DNA of 5,132 nucleotides, taken from NCBI GenBank assembly GCA_016763955.1, contig JAESSU010000019.1, positions 1 to 5,132 of the forward strand. Direction: 5' to 3'. The notes beneath the pieces are model-generated. The model worked only from the letters and a program-made list of their open reading frames with translations, had not been told where the DNA came from and searched no databases. The stretch's first letter is position 1, and each line of letters opens with the position of its first letter. The position numbers and the translations under genes are program-made. Shown here piece after piece: positions 1-4,256 of this stretch. Source of the stretch: Phycisphaeraceae bacterium. GTDB taxonomy: Bacteria; Planctomycetota; Phycisphaerae; Phycisphaerales; Phycisphaeraceae.

Positions 1-94
1 ACAGTACGTACATTATCGGACGTTGTGTTAGAAAGGCAGGGGGGTTCTGTTTAATCCTGCGACAAAGTTTATCCCGTATCTTGTTATCTCATAT
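1..94. repeat. Terminal direct repeat, left copy
   Basis: Bases 1-94 recur at 5039-5132 with one difference: G at position 31 against A at 5069. A repeat reaching both ends of the window means that the molecule is circular (unit about 5038 bp) or that the window is one unit of a tandem array. The repeat contains the 8-bp palindrome GTACGTAC, a TTGTGTTA motif resembling a XerD arm, and a run of six G. It ends four bases before the stop codon of the 27-aa membrane peptide. The single mismatch argues against a pure assembly overlap, although a polymorphic population would also explain it. Confidence 0.9.
3..33 (+). other. Possible dif-like Xer attachment site (second copy at 5041-5071)
   Basis: The right arm at 23-33 (TTGTGTTAGAA; TTGTGTTAAAA in the second copy) matches the XerD half of bacterial dif (TTATGTTAAAT) at 8 or 9 of 11 positions. 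The left arm at 3-13 (AGTACGTACAT) matches the XerC half of the Neisseria-type dif (AGTTCGCATAA) at about 7 of 11. The spacer is 9 nt rather than the 6 nt of chromosomal dif. Many filamentous phages integrate by host XerCD at imperfect attP sites, which makes this plausible, but the match was made by eye and is weak on the left. Confidence 0.3.
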
Positions 95-97
95 TAA

Positions 98-181
98 CTA
101 AGCAGGTGAAGGAATGATTAGTACCGCTAAGGCAGAACCCAATGCGATGGCCAAAATTTGCTTCAAGAATGCGTTGTTCAT
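98..181 (-). CDS. 27-aa single-span hydrophobic peptide (candidate minor virion or membrane protein)
   Basis: This very short reading frame runs from an ATG at 181 to a TAG at 98-100. It begins MNNAFLKQ and then forms one hydrophobic segment (residues about 8-24, ILAIALGSALAVLIIP) that could span the inner membrane. A GGAG at 9 nt upstream of the ATG can serve as the ribosome binding site. It lies downstream of the ATPase on the same strand and is the last gene before the terminal repeat. Its size and makeup recall the tip proteins of filamentous phages (pVII and pIX are about 32-33 aa), but there is no clear sequence match. It could also be a small regulatory membrane peptide. Function is inferred from size, hydrophobicity and position only. 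Confidence 0.5.
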   Translation of the reverse strand: MNNAFLKQILAIALGSALAVLIIPSPA

Positions 182-202
182 AATGACTTTCTCCGTGTCT
201 CC

Positions 203-223
203 GCCCCGTTTTCAAATTGGGGC
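203..223. other. GC-armed hairpin upstream of the 27-aa gene
   Basis: GCCCC at 203-207 pairs with GGGGC at 219-223 around an 11-nt loop. On the minus strand it lies between the ATPase stop and the ribosome binding site of the 27-aa gene. No T-run follows on either strand, so a simple intrinsic terminator is unlikely. RNA processing, transcript stability or translational control are possible roles. Confidence 0.4.
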
Positions 224-310
224 TGTTGGTTAAATGCCACCCCTCCAGGTGACGTGATTCGTAAGCTATTCAGGATGCCAAAATTTAATCAGCAATGGCA
301 ACTTTATTTT

Positions 311-853
311 TTAGAACGTTATTAAACCCTTTTTTAGGGTCGTTCCTTCTGCGTTCATATAGTGAAGCAGGGGCAGTTGTGCCAAGTCTTTTAAATCATC
401 ACAAGCGAACTGCCTGGACAATTCGATAGCATCATCGATATTGCTACGAAACCCGAATAAAACCGAAATTTGATTCCGTGCCGTTTTGTCGAGTTGATAC
501 CAGCGTTGTGAAATTAACGCGACGGTGTGGCCGCCGCCCCCGGTCTTTGGATCTACATGGCGACCACGGGTGAGCATTGGCCTTGCCTGATCTTTGTGAT
601 CGGCAAACACATCCCCAGCTTCGTCAATGAACACCAAGCATCCGCGAGATGCCCAAAACGTCCGATGAAACCGATCCCAATCTGTGAAGACATGCCCGGC
701 CCAACCGTCAACGTTTTGGCCTTCAGCACTTGCTAATGGGTCGTAGACTAGGACTGCCCGATTAGCCGTCCTGGTAGCGGTACTGAGTCGTTTTGCCAGG
801 ACTGTTTTGCCGCTGCCCGTTATCCCTTGGAACGCTATGTGTTTGACTGCCAT
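311..853 (-). CDS. Short P-loop ATPase of the HerA/FtsK/Zot type (assembly or DNA-packaging ATPase)
   Basis: This 180-aa protein carries a clear Walker A motif (GITGSGKT, residues 10-17) and a Walker B strand ending in acidic residues (CLVFIDEAGD, 72-81; D77, E78). A TRGRH segment (95-99) and a polar ISQR motif (114-117) follow, then R126, which could act as an arginine finger. This order fits HerA/FtsK-superfamily ATPases, including the N-terminal domain of Zot/pI proteins of filamentous phages and the packaging ATPases of small membrane-containing phages. Unlike typical Zot/pI (about 350-400 aa) it has no membrane segment or periplasmic domain. The ATG at 853 is preferred because an AAGGA lies 11 nt upstream; an upstream in-frame ATG at 874 has no Shine-Dalgarno. 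Its first 92 nt overlap the end of the 264-aa membrane-protein gene, so the two are probably co-translated and may act together. Likely role: ATP-driven extrusion or packaging of element DNA at the inner membrane. Confidence 0.8.
   Translation of the reverse strand: MAVKHIAFQGITGSGKTVLAKRLSTATRTANRAVLVYDPLASAEGQNVDGWAGHVFTDWDRFHRTFWASRGCLVFIDEAGDVFADHKDQARPMLTRGRHVDPKTGGGGHTVALISQRWYQLDKTARNQISVLFGFRSNIDDAIELSRQFACDDLKDLAQLPLLHYMNAEGTTLKKGLITF
326..340. other. Small hairpin in the 3' end of the ATPase gene
   Basis: ACCCT (326-330) and AGGGT (336-340) are perfectly complementary around a TTTTT loop. The stem lies within the last codons of the ATPase gene. It is only 5 bp and lacks a following T-run on the minus strand, so it may be incidental. 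Confidence 0.25.
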
Positions 854-1556
854 CTTTTTTGACTTCCTTGTCATTTTTGGTGGTTAAAACAGAGGTGATT
901 TTGACGCGAGCAAGATACAAACCTGCGAACACCAAGAGCGCCAATGGTGGCCAAACTGACCAGGTGCCAAGTGTTGCCGACATTGCTTTAGCCAGGACTT
1001 TTTTTTCTGCTGGTGTGGGCTTGCCGTTCTCACCGCCCATGGCTTGGCCGATGCGTTCGAGATGGTCGCTGAGAACTTCGCCCGCTTCTTCGCCGAGATC
1101 CATTTTCTTGGCTTCTGGTTCTGGCTGTTGGCCTTGCCCCTGGTTGATAGTGCTAGCATTATCGTCCTGGACTGTTGACGCTGTGGCCGGTGGCCATGTG
1201 CCGCCATTGACGAGCTTGTCGCCATTGCGGGGTTTCTTCGGTCGCCCGTTCCGCCGCTTGGGGTTGCCCTGACTATCTAGCTTGACCTTCCCAAACATAT
1301 TGGTTTCAAACCATTTGATCGGTTGGAGATTGATATCTTTGGGGTTTACGACTGGATCGGACTTTTTCGGGGGTTTTGTTTTTTCCTGATGGAATTTTAA
1401 TTGCTCGGAAATACCAGCATTCGTTTGGTCGGCAACTTCCGAAAGTCCGACATTCGCCACAAAACCCGCTAAATTAGGCTCTGAAACGGTTTTTTTAACA
1501 TCCTCAGAACATTTGGGTAAAGGTTCGGAAAGTATATTCGTTGTATCGTCCGACAT
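762..1556 (-). CDS. 264-aa membrane-anchored protein with AT-hook-like motif
   Basis: I do not recognise a named family. Residues 1-75 are polar and low in complexity. Residues 78-95 (QPIKWFETNMFGKV) look more structured, and 101-110 (RRNGRPKKPR) resemble an AT-hook, a short basic motif that binds the minor groove of AT-rich DNA. A Q/P/E-rich linker (120-150) leads to a predicted helix (154-173) and one hydrophobic membrane span (about 196-217). A basic tail of about 45 residues follows. There is no signal peptide. The ATG at 1556 has AAAGG 7 nt upstream. The gene is divergent from the 88-aa membrane protein across a palindrome, and its last 92 nt are overprinted by the ATPase gene. A DNA-binding protein anchored next to an export-type ATPase suggests a role in bringing DNA to the membrane for assembly or extrusion; that role is inference. 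Confidence 0.7.
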   Translation of the reverse strand: MSDDTTNILSEPLPKCSEDVKKTVSEPNLAGFVANVGLSEVADQTNAGISEQLKFHQEKTKPPKKSDPVVNPKDINLQPIKWFETNMFGKVKLDSQGNPKRRNGRPKKPRNGDKLVNGGTWPPATASTVQDDNASTINQGQGQQPEPEAKKMDLGEEAGEVLSDHLERIGQAMGGENGKPTPAEKKVLAKAMSATLGTWSVWPPLALLVFAGLYLARVKITSVLTTKNDKEVKKDGSQTHSVPRDNGQRQNSPGKTTQYRYQDG

Positions 1557-1607
1557 TTTGATACCTTTCAGTTAATTGAATTGAATTAACTGGAGACTAT
1601 CAAAATG
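1554..1607. promoter_or_regulatory. 54-bp palindrome between divergent genes (operator, promoter or RNA hairpins)
   Basis: The stretch is symmetrical about 1580.5. Outer arms CATTTTGATA (1554-1563) and TATCAAAATG (1598-1607) are perfect inverted copies and contain both divergent start codons. Inner arms CAGTTAATT (1569-1577) and AATTAACTG (1584-1592) are also perfect, around a GAATTG centre. Only the five bases between the arms, which hold the two Shine-Dalgarno sequences (AAAGG on the minus side, GGAG on the plus side), have diverged. The AT-rich core could be a shared promoter and operator. A transcript from either direction would fold into a hairpin beside the RBS. Confidence 0.75.
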
Positions 1608-1871
1608 ATTCGAAAAACTGCAAATATACTTTTTAACTGGTTTATAATCACCCTCAAATCGGGCATGATTATTTGTTCTTGGATCGTTTTGGCTATCTCG
1701 GTGGTATTGGTCGGTACGCCGGCAATAATCTGTCTAGCAGTGCTAATGATCTTCACAGGGGCAAGATGGTCACTCGAGAAACTACAGAAAATTAACGACG
1801 CTTACGACGCTTGCGAACCGGCCCCGGCCAAAGCTCAAAGCCCGCAACTGAAAAATGATGGTCATGGGTAA
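1605..1871 (+). CDS. 88-aa membrane protein, only convincing plus-strand gene
   Basis: The protein starts with a short basic N-terminus (MIRKTANILF) followed by a long hydrophobic region (residues about 19-52), which could be two closely spaced membrane spans broken at GTP (37-39). A basic amphipathic segment (GARWSLEKLQK, 52-62) and a polar A/P-rich tail follow. GGAG lies 9 nt before the ATG. The start sits in the right arm of the palindrome shared with the 264-aa gene. The last 80 nt overlap, tail to tail, the 3' end of the VapC-like toxin gene. I do not recognise the family. Possible roles for a lone oppositely transcribed membrane protein on such an element include superinfection exclusion, immunity or a holin-like function, but nothing in the sequence decides. 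Confidence 0.6.
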   Translation: MIRKTANILFNWFIITLKSGMIICSWIVLAISVVLVGTPAIICLAVLMIFTGARWSLEKLQKINDAYDACEPAPAKAQSPQLKNDGHG

Positions 1872-2229
1872 ATACACGCTGCAACCCCAGACGCTGCATC
1901 ACCGCAAAGCTCGTGCAATCCGTATAGCCAATGTCCTGATCAGTAAACTTATCCAGCAGCTTAAACGATGCAAGCTGATCCTCACGGGTCACCTGCTCGA
2001 TGGTTAATCGACTGTAGTTGATTAACAACCTACCGAATTCAGCTGCGCGTATCGGTGATTCTCTTTGTGCCAAACGATTCAACGTTTCAGCTATCACCTC
2101 ATTGGTTGTGATAAGCCGAATATTTTTTTGGACAACCTGTTCCCAAGCAGGCTGGAAATGGTTGAACAAATTATCATCTTGATTACTTTTGGCCAACCAA
2201 GCATTTGTATCGACGTATAGCATGATCAT
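1792..2229 (-). CDS. vapC: VapC-like PIN-domain toxin (ribonuclease)
   Basis: The 145-aa protein has PIN-domain hallmarks: an N-terminal strand with the first acidic residue (MLYVDTNAWL, D7), an acidic helix (TTNEVIAETLNRL, E44 and E48), the third acidic position in DIGYTDCTSFAVM (D99/D104), and a late FTHDHHF motif (D123). PIN toxins of VapBC pairs are Mg2+-dependent ribonucleases that cut tRNA or rRNA when the antitoxin is lost; the target here cannot be read from sequence. The start at 2229 overlaps the antitoxin stop as ATGA, so translation is coupled; a second in-frame ATG at 2223 is possible. The C-terminus ends in an unusually basic RKRRKRR, encoded where the gene overlaps the convergent 88-aa membrane-protein gene. 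Likely role: maintenance of the element by post-segregational killing, or defence against competing phage. Confidence 0.88.
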   Translation of the reverse strand: MIMLYVDTNAWLAKSNQDDNLFNHFQPAWEQVVQKNIRLITTNEVIAETLNRLAQRESPIRAAEFGRLLINYSRLTIEQVTREDQLASFKLLDKFTDQDIGYTDCTSFAVMQRLGLQRVFTHDHHFSVAGFELWPGPVRKRRKRR

Positions 2230-2477
2230 TTGCGGACTCGTTTTTGCTTCGTTGTCGTGGGTTCTTCATACATGTCGTCAACGTTGGATGCCAAGTCAGG
2301 TGATCCATGAAACCTATAGTCATCAAACGGATCGCGTCCTGTATTATTCTCCAAGTCCTTTTCGACAAGTTGACGCATGTACTCACTGAAAGACACACCC
2401 GCATCATGTGCCGCACGGTTCAATTTGGCTTCCATCGTGATTGGCAATGTGATTGTTTTTCTGGTCATCGTTGTCAT
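2226..2477 (-). CDS. vapB: VapB-like antitoxin with ribbon-helix-helix fold
   Basis: This 83-aa protein opens with a ribbon-helix-helix pattern: a basic beta strand (RKTITLPI, residues 6-13) then two helices (EAKLNRAAHDAG and SFSEYMRQLVEKDL). The C-terminal half is acidic and probably disordered (DPFDDY, NVDDMYEE), as expected for the part that wraps around and blocks the toxin. The ATG at 2477 is chosen because AGGAGGT lies 5 nt upstream; an internal ATG at 2468 is less likely. The antitoxin precedes the PIN toxin and their stop and start overlap by 4 nt, the classic antitoxin-first layout. Antitoxins of this type repress their own promoter, and a quasi-palindrome lies just upstream. Naming it VapB rests on the partner; other RHH antitoxin families also pair with PIN toxins. 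Confidence 0.85.
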   Translation of the reverse strand: MTTMTRKTITLPITMEAKLNRAAHDAGVSFSEYMRQLVEKDLENNTGRDPFDDYRFHGSPDLASNVDDMYEEPTTTKQKRVRK

Positions 2478-2482
2478 GGTAC

Positions 2483-2514
2483 ACCTCCTAGTGTGATTAT
2501 CATATCATACCACA
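2483..2514 (-). promoter_or_regulatory. Promoter/operator and RBS of the toxin-antitoxin operon
   Basis: On the minus strand there is an extended -10-like TGGTATGAT (2504-2512) with a second overlapping TATGAT (2499-2504), then AGGAGGT (2483-2489) 5 nt before the antitoxin ATG. Bases 2492-2514 form an imperfect palindrome with TGTG and CACA ends, a reasonable operator for the RHH antitoxin. No good -35 element is visible, which fits an extended -10 promoter. Confidence 0.5.
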
Positions 2515-2831
2515 TCTGCAAGTCTGGCACCTCATTCGCTGACCGAGGTCGCTGAGCTTTGTGCCCGGCCTTTGGGGGGCTTGCAGGCTGCCGTACAATG
2601 CGGAGCATTTACCTAATCAGCATCCTCATACTGTCTTTGTCTTTCTATTATCTTAATTATCAGTATTTGTGGATGTTATCATCCATGCTCATACGACCAA
2701 GGGCGCGATTTGGGTTCCGGGGGGGTGCCTGGTGGCCGGTGGCCTAGCATCTAATGGACGAAATGACAGACGGAACGGTGAAATTAGTCCGTTTTGATCA
2801 ATGTTAGCATTTTACTAGGGTGTATAGGGCG
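2515..2831. other. Intergenic region with AT-rich tract, possible origin
   Basis: No convincing gene is seen here. The segment contains one copy of a 17-bp repeat (2563-2579), an AT-rich stretch (about 2628-2690) with repeated ATTATC motifs, a TGTGGATGT that is 7/9 like a DnaA box (2669-2677 region), a run of seven G (2719-2725), tandem GGTGGCC units, a small hairpin (AACGG 2774-2778 with CCGTT 2789-2793) and the palindrome TTGATCAA (2794-2801). The AT-rich tract beside a winged-helix protein could be a replication origin. That is a weak inference. Confidence 0.3.
2563..2579 (+). repeat. 17-bp direct repeat, copy 1
   Basis: GCCCGGCCTTTGGGGGG occurs here and identically at 3869-3885 in the same orientation. 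Both copies are intergenic. Together they bracket the segment carrying the 85-aa and 216-aa genes, which suggests a module boundary, a recombination site or a shared protein-binding or RNA element. Confidence 0.85.
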
Positions 2832-2872
2832 AAAAAAAACCGCTTAGCATTACCATTATTTTGAGAGTAAGC
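2832..2872 (-). terminator. Weak candidate terminator after the 216-aa gene
   Basis: On the minus strand a GCTTAC...GTAA(T)GC stem, overlapping the last codons and the TAA of the 216-aa gene, is followed within a few bases by eight T (2832-2839 as A on the plus strand). The stem is short with a 13-nt loop and lies 7 nt from the T-run, so termination strength is uncertain. Confidence 0.35.
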
Positions 2873-3506
2873 CTAAAGACCTCTGCTTGGCCTCTACGCG
2901 AGCAACAAAGTTAGCCAAGGCCGAATCCCCTGCAAGTATCTCTGGCCGCTTAACGGCCCATTCCTTGGTAGTCTGCTTGCCCTGTTCAAGCACTGACTGT
3001 ATCGCGGCTACTTTTGCGTGAAGTTGCTGCGCTTTTACCGTTGCCCATTCTTTGACTTTGATCGTGTGATAGTGCGTTCTGCGCTTCTGCTCCCATTGCA
3101 GGAACGTGCATACTTTTTTCTGCTCAACCAGTGGCCGCATGGGTGACGCTTCATGGATCCAGTCGGCCCGAATATGTAGGACAAAACGCCACTGGTGGCA
3201 TCGGTCACTATATGGGTTGATGCGAATTGGCGCCCCCGGAAGTGCCATCATCTCAAGGATGATGGCCCTAGTCGCATTGCGATTCTGCTTGCCGCGTCGA
3301 GCTGCTAAGTTGGTGATTGTGAACCAAGGTATCAACACGCCCCGCCTTTGAGCTGGCGCGTGATTCTGACAGATAAGATCGACGATATCGCCGACAATGC
3401 GACGATTAGGCAAACGCTCAACGTACCAGGCTTTTGCAGATTGGTACGCATATCCAAATCTAACCAGAGGATTCGGCCGCTTTGCTTGGTGGGTCGCTTT
3501 ACTCAT
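2856..3506 (-). CDS. 216-aa winged-helix-like protein, possible replication initiator or regulator
   Basis: I do not recognise a named family. The N-terminus is basic (SKATHQAKRPNPLVRF). Residues about 35-115 read like a winged helix: helix 37-48, helix 62-71 (FTITNLAARR), a recognition-helix-like segment (NRNATRAIILEMMALPG, 75-91), then two strands (APIRI and QWRFVLHI) that could form the wing. The C-terminal half (125-210) is basic and helical (VEQKKVCTFLQWEQKRR; VKAQQLHAKVAAIQSVLEQ), perhaps for oligomerisation or nucleic-acid binding. It lacks the HUH motif and catalytic Tyr pattern of rolling-circle initiators. The ATG at 3506 overlaps the TGA of the upstream 85-aa gene as ATGA, which favours it over a start 30 nt further upstream; no separate Shine-Dalgarno is seen, so translation depends on coupling. 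As the largest DNA-binding-type protein and the neighbour of an AT-rich gap, it is the best candidate initiator here, but a transcription factor is equally possible. Confidence 0.6.
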   Translation of the reverse strand: MSKATHQAKRPNPLVRFGYAYQSAKAWYVERLPNRRIVGDIVDLICQNHAPAQRRGVLIPWFTITNLAARRGKQNRNATRAIILEMMALPGAPIRINPYSDRCHQWRFVLHIRADWIHEASPMRPLVEQKKVCTFLQWEQKRRTHYHTIKVKEWATVKAQQLHAKVAAIQSVLEQGKQTTKEWAVKRPEILAGDSALANFVARVEAKQRSLGLLSK

Positions 3507-3760
3507 TGCTGAAAAATCGCCCTCACTGCATCGCAAGGGACGTGTTTAATCCGCTGGCCGGTTCTGATGATTTTAATATTGCAGGACGTGCGTAGATCGG
3601 TAATCGAAGTGACTCTGCATAGGTGATACAGATCCTCACCGCTGTGCCTGTCGCGCTTAAGAACATACGCCAGGACACCTACTGGGGAGTTGTCCAGGCT
3701 AGTCGTGAAAACATCACGCAAATGCTCAAGCGTAGGTTTTAGATCCGTCTCGATGACCAT
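3503..3760 (-). CDS. 85-aa unknown protein, coupled to the winged-helix gene
   Basis: A small soluble protein with alternating strands (VGVLAYVLKRD, DLYHLCRVTSITD, CNIKIIRTGQRIKHVP) after an N-terminal helix (KPTLEHLRDVFTT). The pattern suggests a small beta barrel, possibly nucleic-acid binding, but no motif settles it. The ATG at 3760 is chosen because AAAGGA lies 5 nt upstream. The frame stays open to a TTG at 3841, but that extension would run through the GC hairpin at 3800-3824 and has only a weak AGGT in front. The stop overlaps the start of the 216-aa gene (ATGA), so the two probably work together; a helper or ssDNA-binding role would fit but is speculative. Confidence 0.55.
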   Translation of the reverse strand: MVIETDLKPTLEHLRDVFTTSLDNSPVGVLAYVLKRDRHSGEDLYHLCRVTSITDLRTSCNIKIIRTGQRIKHVPCDAVRAIFQQ

Positions 3761-3791
3761 GCCAATCCTTTGGCTTGTGTTTCCGTCCTGG

Positions 3792-3824
3792 AAAAATCCG
3801 GGGGGGCTTTTAACAGCCCCGCCC
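3792..3824 (-). terminator. Terminator-like GC hairpin after the 49-aa membrane protein gene
   Basis: On the minus strand, GGG(C)GGGGCT pairs with AGCCCCCCC around a GTTAAA loop (3800-3824), giving a 9-bp stem with one bulged C. It is followed by GGA and five T (3792-3796). It lies between the 49-aa gene and the 85-aa gene, so it could end or attenuate transcription of the first operon, as the terminator behind the major coat gene does in Ff phages. The 3-nt gap before the short T-run makes partial read-through likely. Confidence 0.5.
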
Positions 3825-3868
3825 GAATCTGATGGAGTCAAAAATGACCTGACGCCGCTTTCGCATGC

Positions 3869-3885
3869 GCCCGGCCTTTGGGGGG
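3869..3885 (+). repeat. 17-bp direct repeat, copy 2
   Basis: This copy is identical to 2563-2579 and sits immediately after the stop codon of the 49-aa gene on the minus strand (reading CCCCCCAAAGGCCGGGC). An overlapping palindrome CGCATGCG (3863-3870) lies next to it. Confidence 0.85.
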
Positions 3886-4035
3886 TTAATTATAAAAGGC
3901 TGTGCCGAAATTCGTGGCGATGTAATACACCAAGCCAATGCCGCAAGCGATAATCACGGCCATTGCCATACCCATAAAAAACATGAAACGAAAGCCGCCG
4001 TCGATTTGGTCTGAGGCTGTTTTTAAATCGCTCAT
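3886..4035 (-). CDS. 49-aa single-span membrane protein (candidate coat-like protein)
   Basis: The frame begins at an ATG (4033-4035) that overlaps the TGA of the zinc-ribbon gene, with GGCGGTGAAGT in front as a coupled Shine-Dalgarno, and ends at TAA (3886-3888). The first 13 residues are polar and acidic (MSDLKTASDQIDG). One long hydrophobic span follows (about 15-42, including FMFFMGMAMAVIIACGIGLVYYIA), then a short tail (TNFGTAFYN). Length and layout resemble major coat proteins of filamentous phages (about 45-50 aa mature). Against this, the C-terminus lacks the lysines that contact DNA in pVIII, and there is no leader peptide. A holin-like or other small membrane role is possible. A terminator-like hairpin downstream fits a highly expressed last gene of an operon. 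Confidence 0.65.
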   Translation of the reverse strand: MSDLKTASDQIDGGFRFMFFMGMAMAVIIACGIGLVYYIATNFGTAFYN

Positions 4036-4070
4036 ACTTCACCGCCGATCAGGGCTAGGCGGTATTGCTG
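4032..4070 (-). repeat. Repeated gene-end module, copy 1 (QQYRLALxGGxV)
   Basis: The last 39 nt of the zinc-ribbon gene, including the stop, match the last 39 nt of the 105-aa gene (4480-4518) at 31 positions by hand count. Both encode QQYRLALxGGxV and then stop inside an ATGA overlap. The final GGTG also serves as the ribosome binding site of the next gene. Confidence 0.75.
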
Positions 4071-4256
4071 CATATCACGTTTAACCATCTGACCAGGCTT
4101 GGTTTTGCGGTTTGTTTGGATCGTAGCTGTGACACGCTCGCGATGACGTTGAGCTGATTTGCGACATGACGCGCTGCAAAACTTGGCGTCTGTTCGGCAA
4201 GCCATGAACATATCACGGCAAATACAGCAGACCGGGCGATGGTTATAAACTCTCAT
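4032..4256 (-). CDS. 74-aa zinc-ribbon/zinc-finger protein
   Basis: The N-terminal half carries two cysteine knuckles: VCCICRDMF (C10/C13 region) and KFCSASCRKSAQRHR (C27 and C31). This CxxC...CxxxC pattern with an Arg-rich helix is common in small phage and plasmid proteins and suggests a zinc-bound nucleic-acid-binding domain. The C-terminal half is basic (RKTKPGQMVKR) and ends in QQYRLALIGGEV, which closely matches the end of the 105-aa protein two genes upstream. Start and stop are both 4-nt ATGA overlaps with the flanking genes, so it is translated as part of a chain. Likely a small regulator or nucleic-acid-binding factor of the element; its target is unknown. Confidence 0.75.
   Translation of the reverse strand: MRVYNHRPVCCICRDMFMACRTDAKFCSASCRKSAQRHRERVTATIQTNRKTKPGQMVKRDMQQYRLALIGGEV

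Noticed and set aside
181..244. GTG-initiated 20-codon minus-strand frame whose stop overlaps the ATG of the 27-aa gene
   Set aside because: GGAGG lies only about 2 nt from the GTG, too close for use, and the peptide shows no recognisable features.
276..300. TGCCA/TGGCA hairpin followed by a T-rich stretch on the plus strand
   Set aside because: The stem is only 5 bp with a 15-nt loop and no plus-strand gene precedes it; too weak to call a terminator.
884..1225. 113-codon minus-strand frame overlapping the 264-aa gene
   Set aside because: It is the alternative frame of the 264-aa gene; the latter has an RBS, a palindromic upstream region and a proper membrane span.
859..1272. 137-codon plus-strand open frame
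   Set aside because: It lies wholly antisense to the 264-aa gene, has no RBS and has the low-complexity look of a reverse-strand shadow.
2598..2747. Plus-strand 49-codon frame with a hydrophobic N-terminal half (MRSIYLISILILSLSFYYL...)
   Set aside because: The only upstream AGG is about 10 nt away, the second half reads like non-coding GC-rich DNA with G-runs, and the segment is AT-rich intergenic sequence that gives hydrophobic codons by chance.
3761..3841. N-terminal extension of the 85-aa gene to a TTG at 3841
   Set aside because: It would translate through the terminator-like hairpin and has a weaker start context than the ATG at 3760 with AAAGGA.
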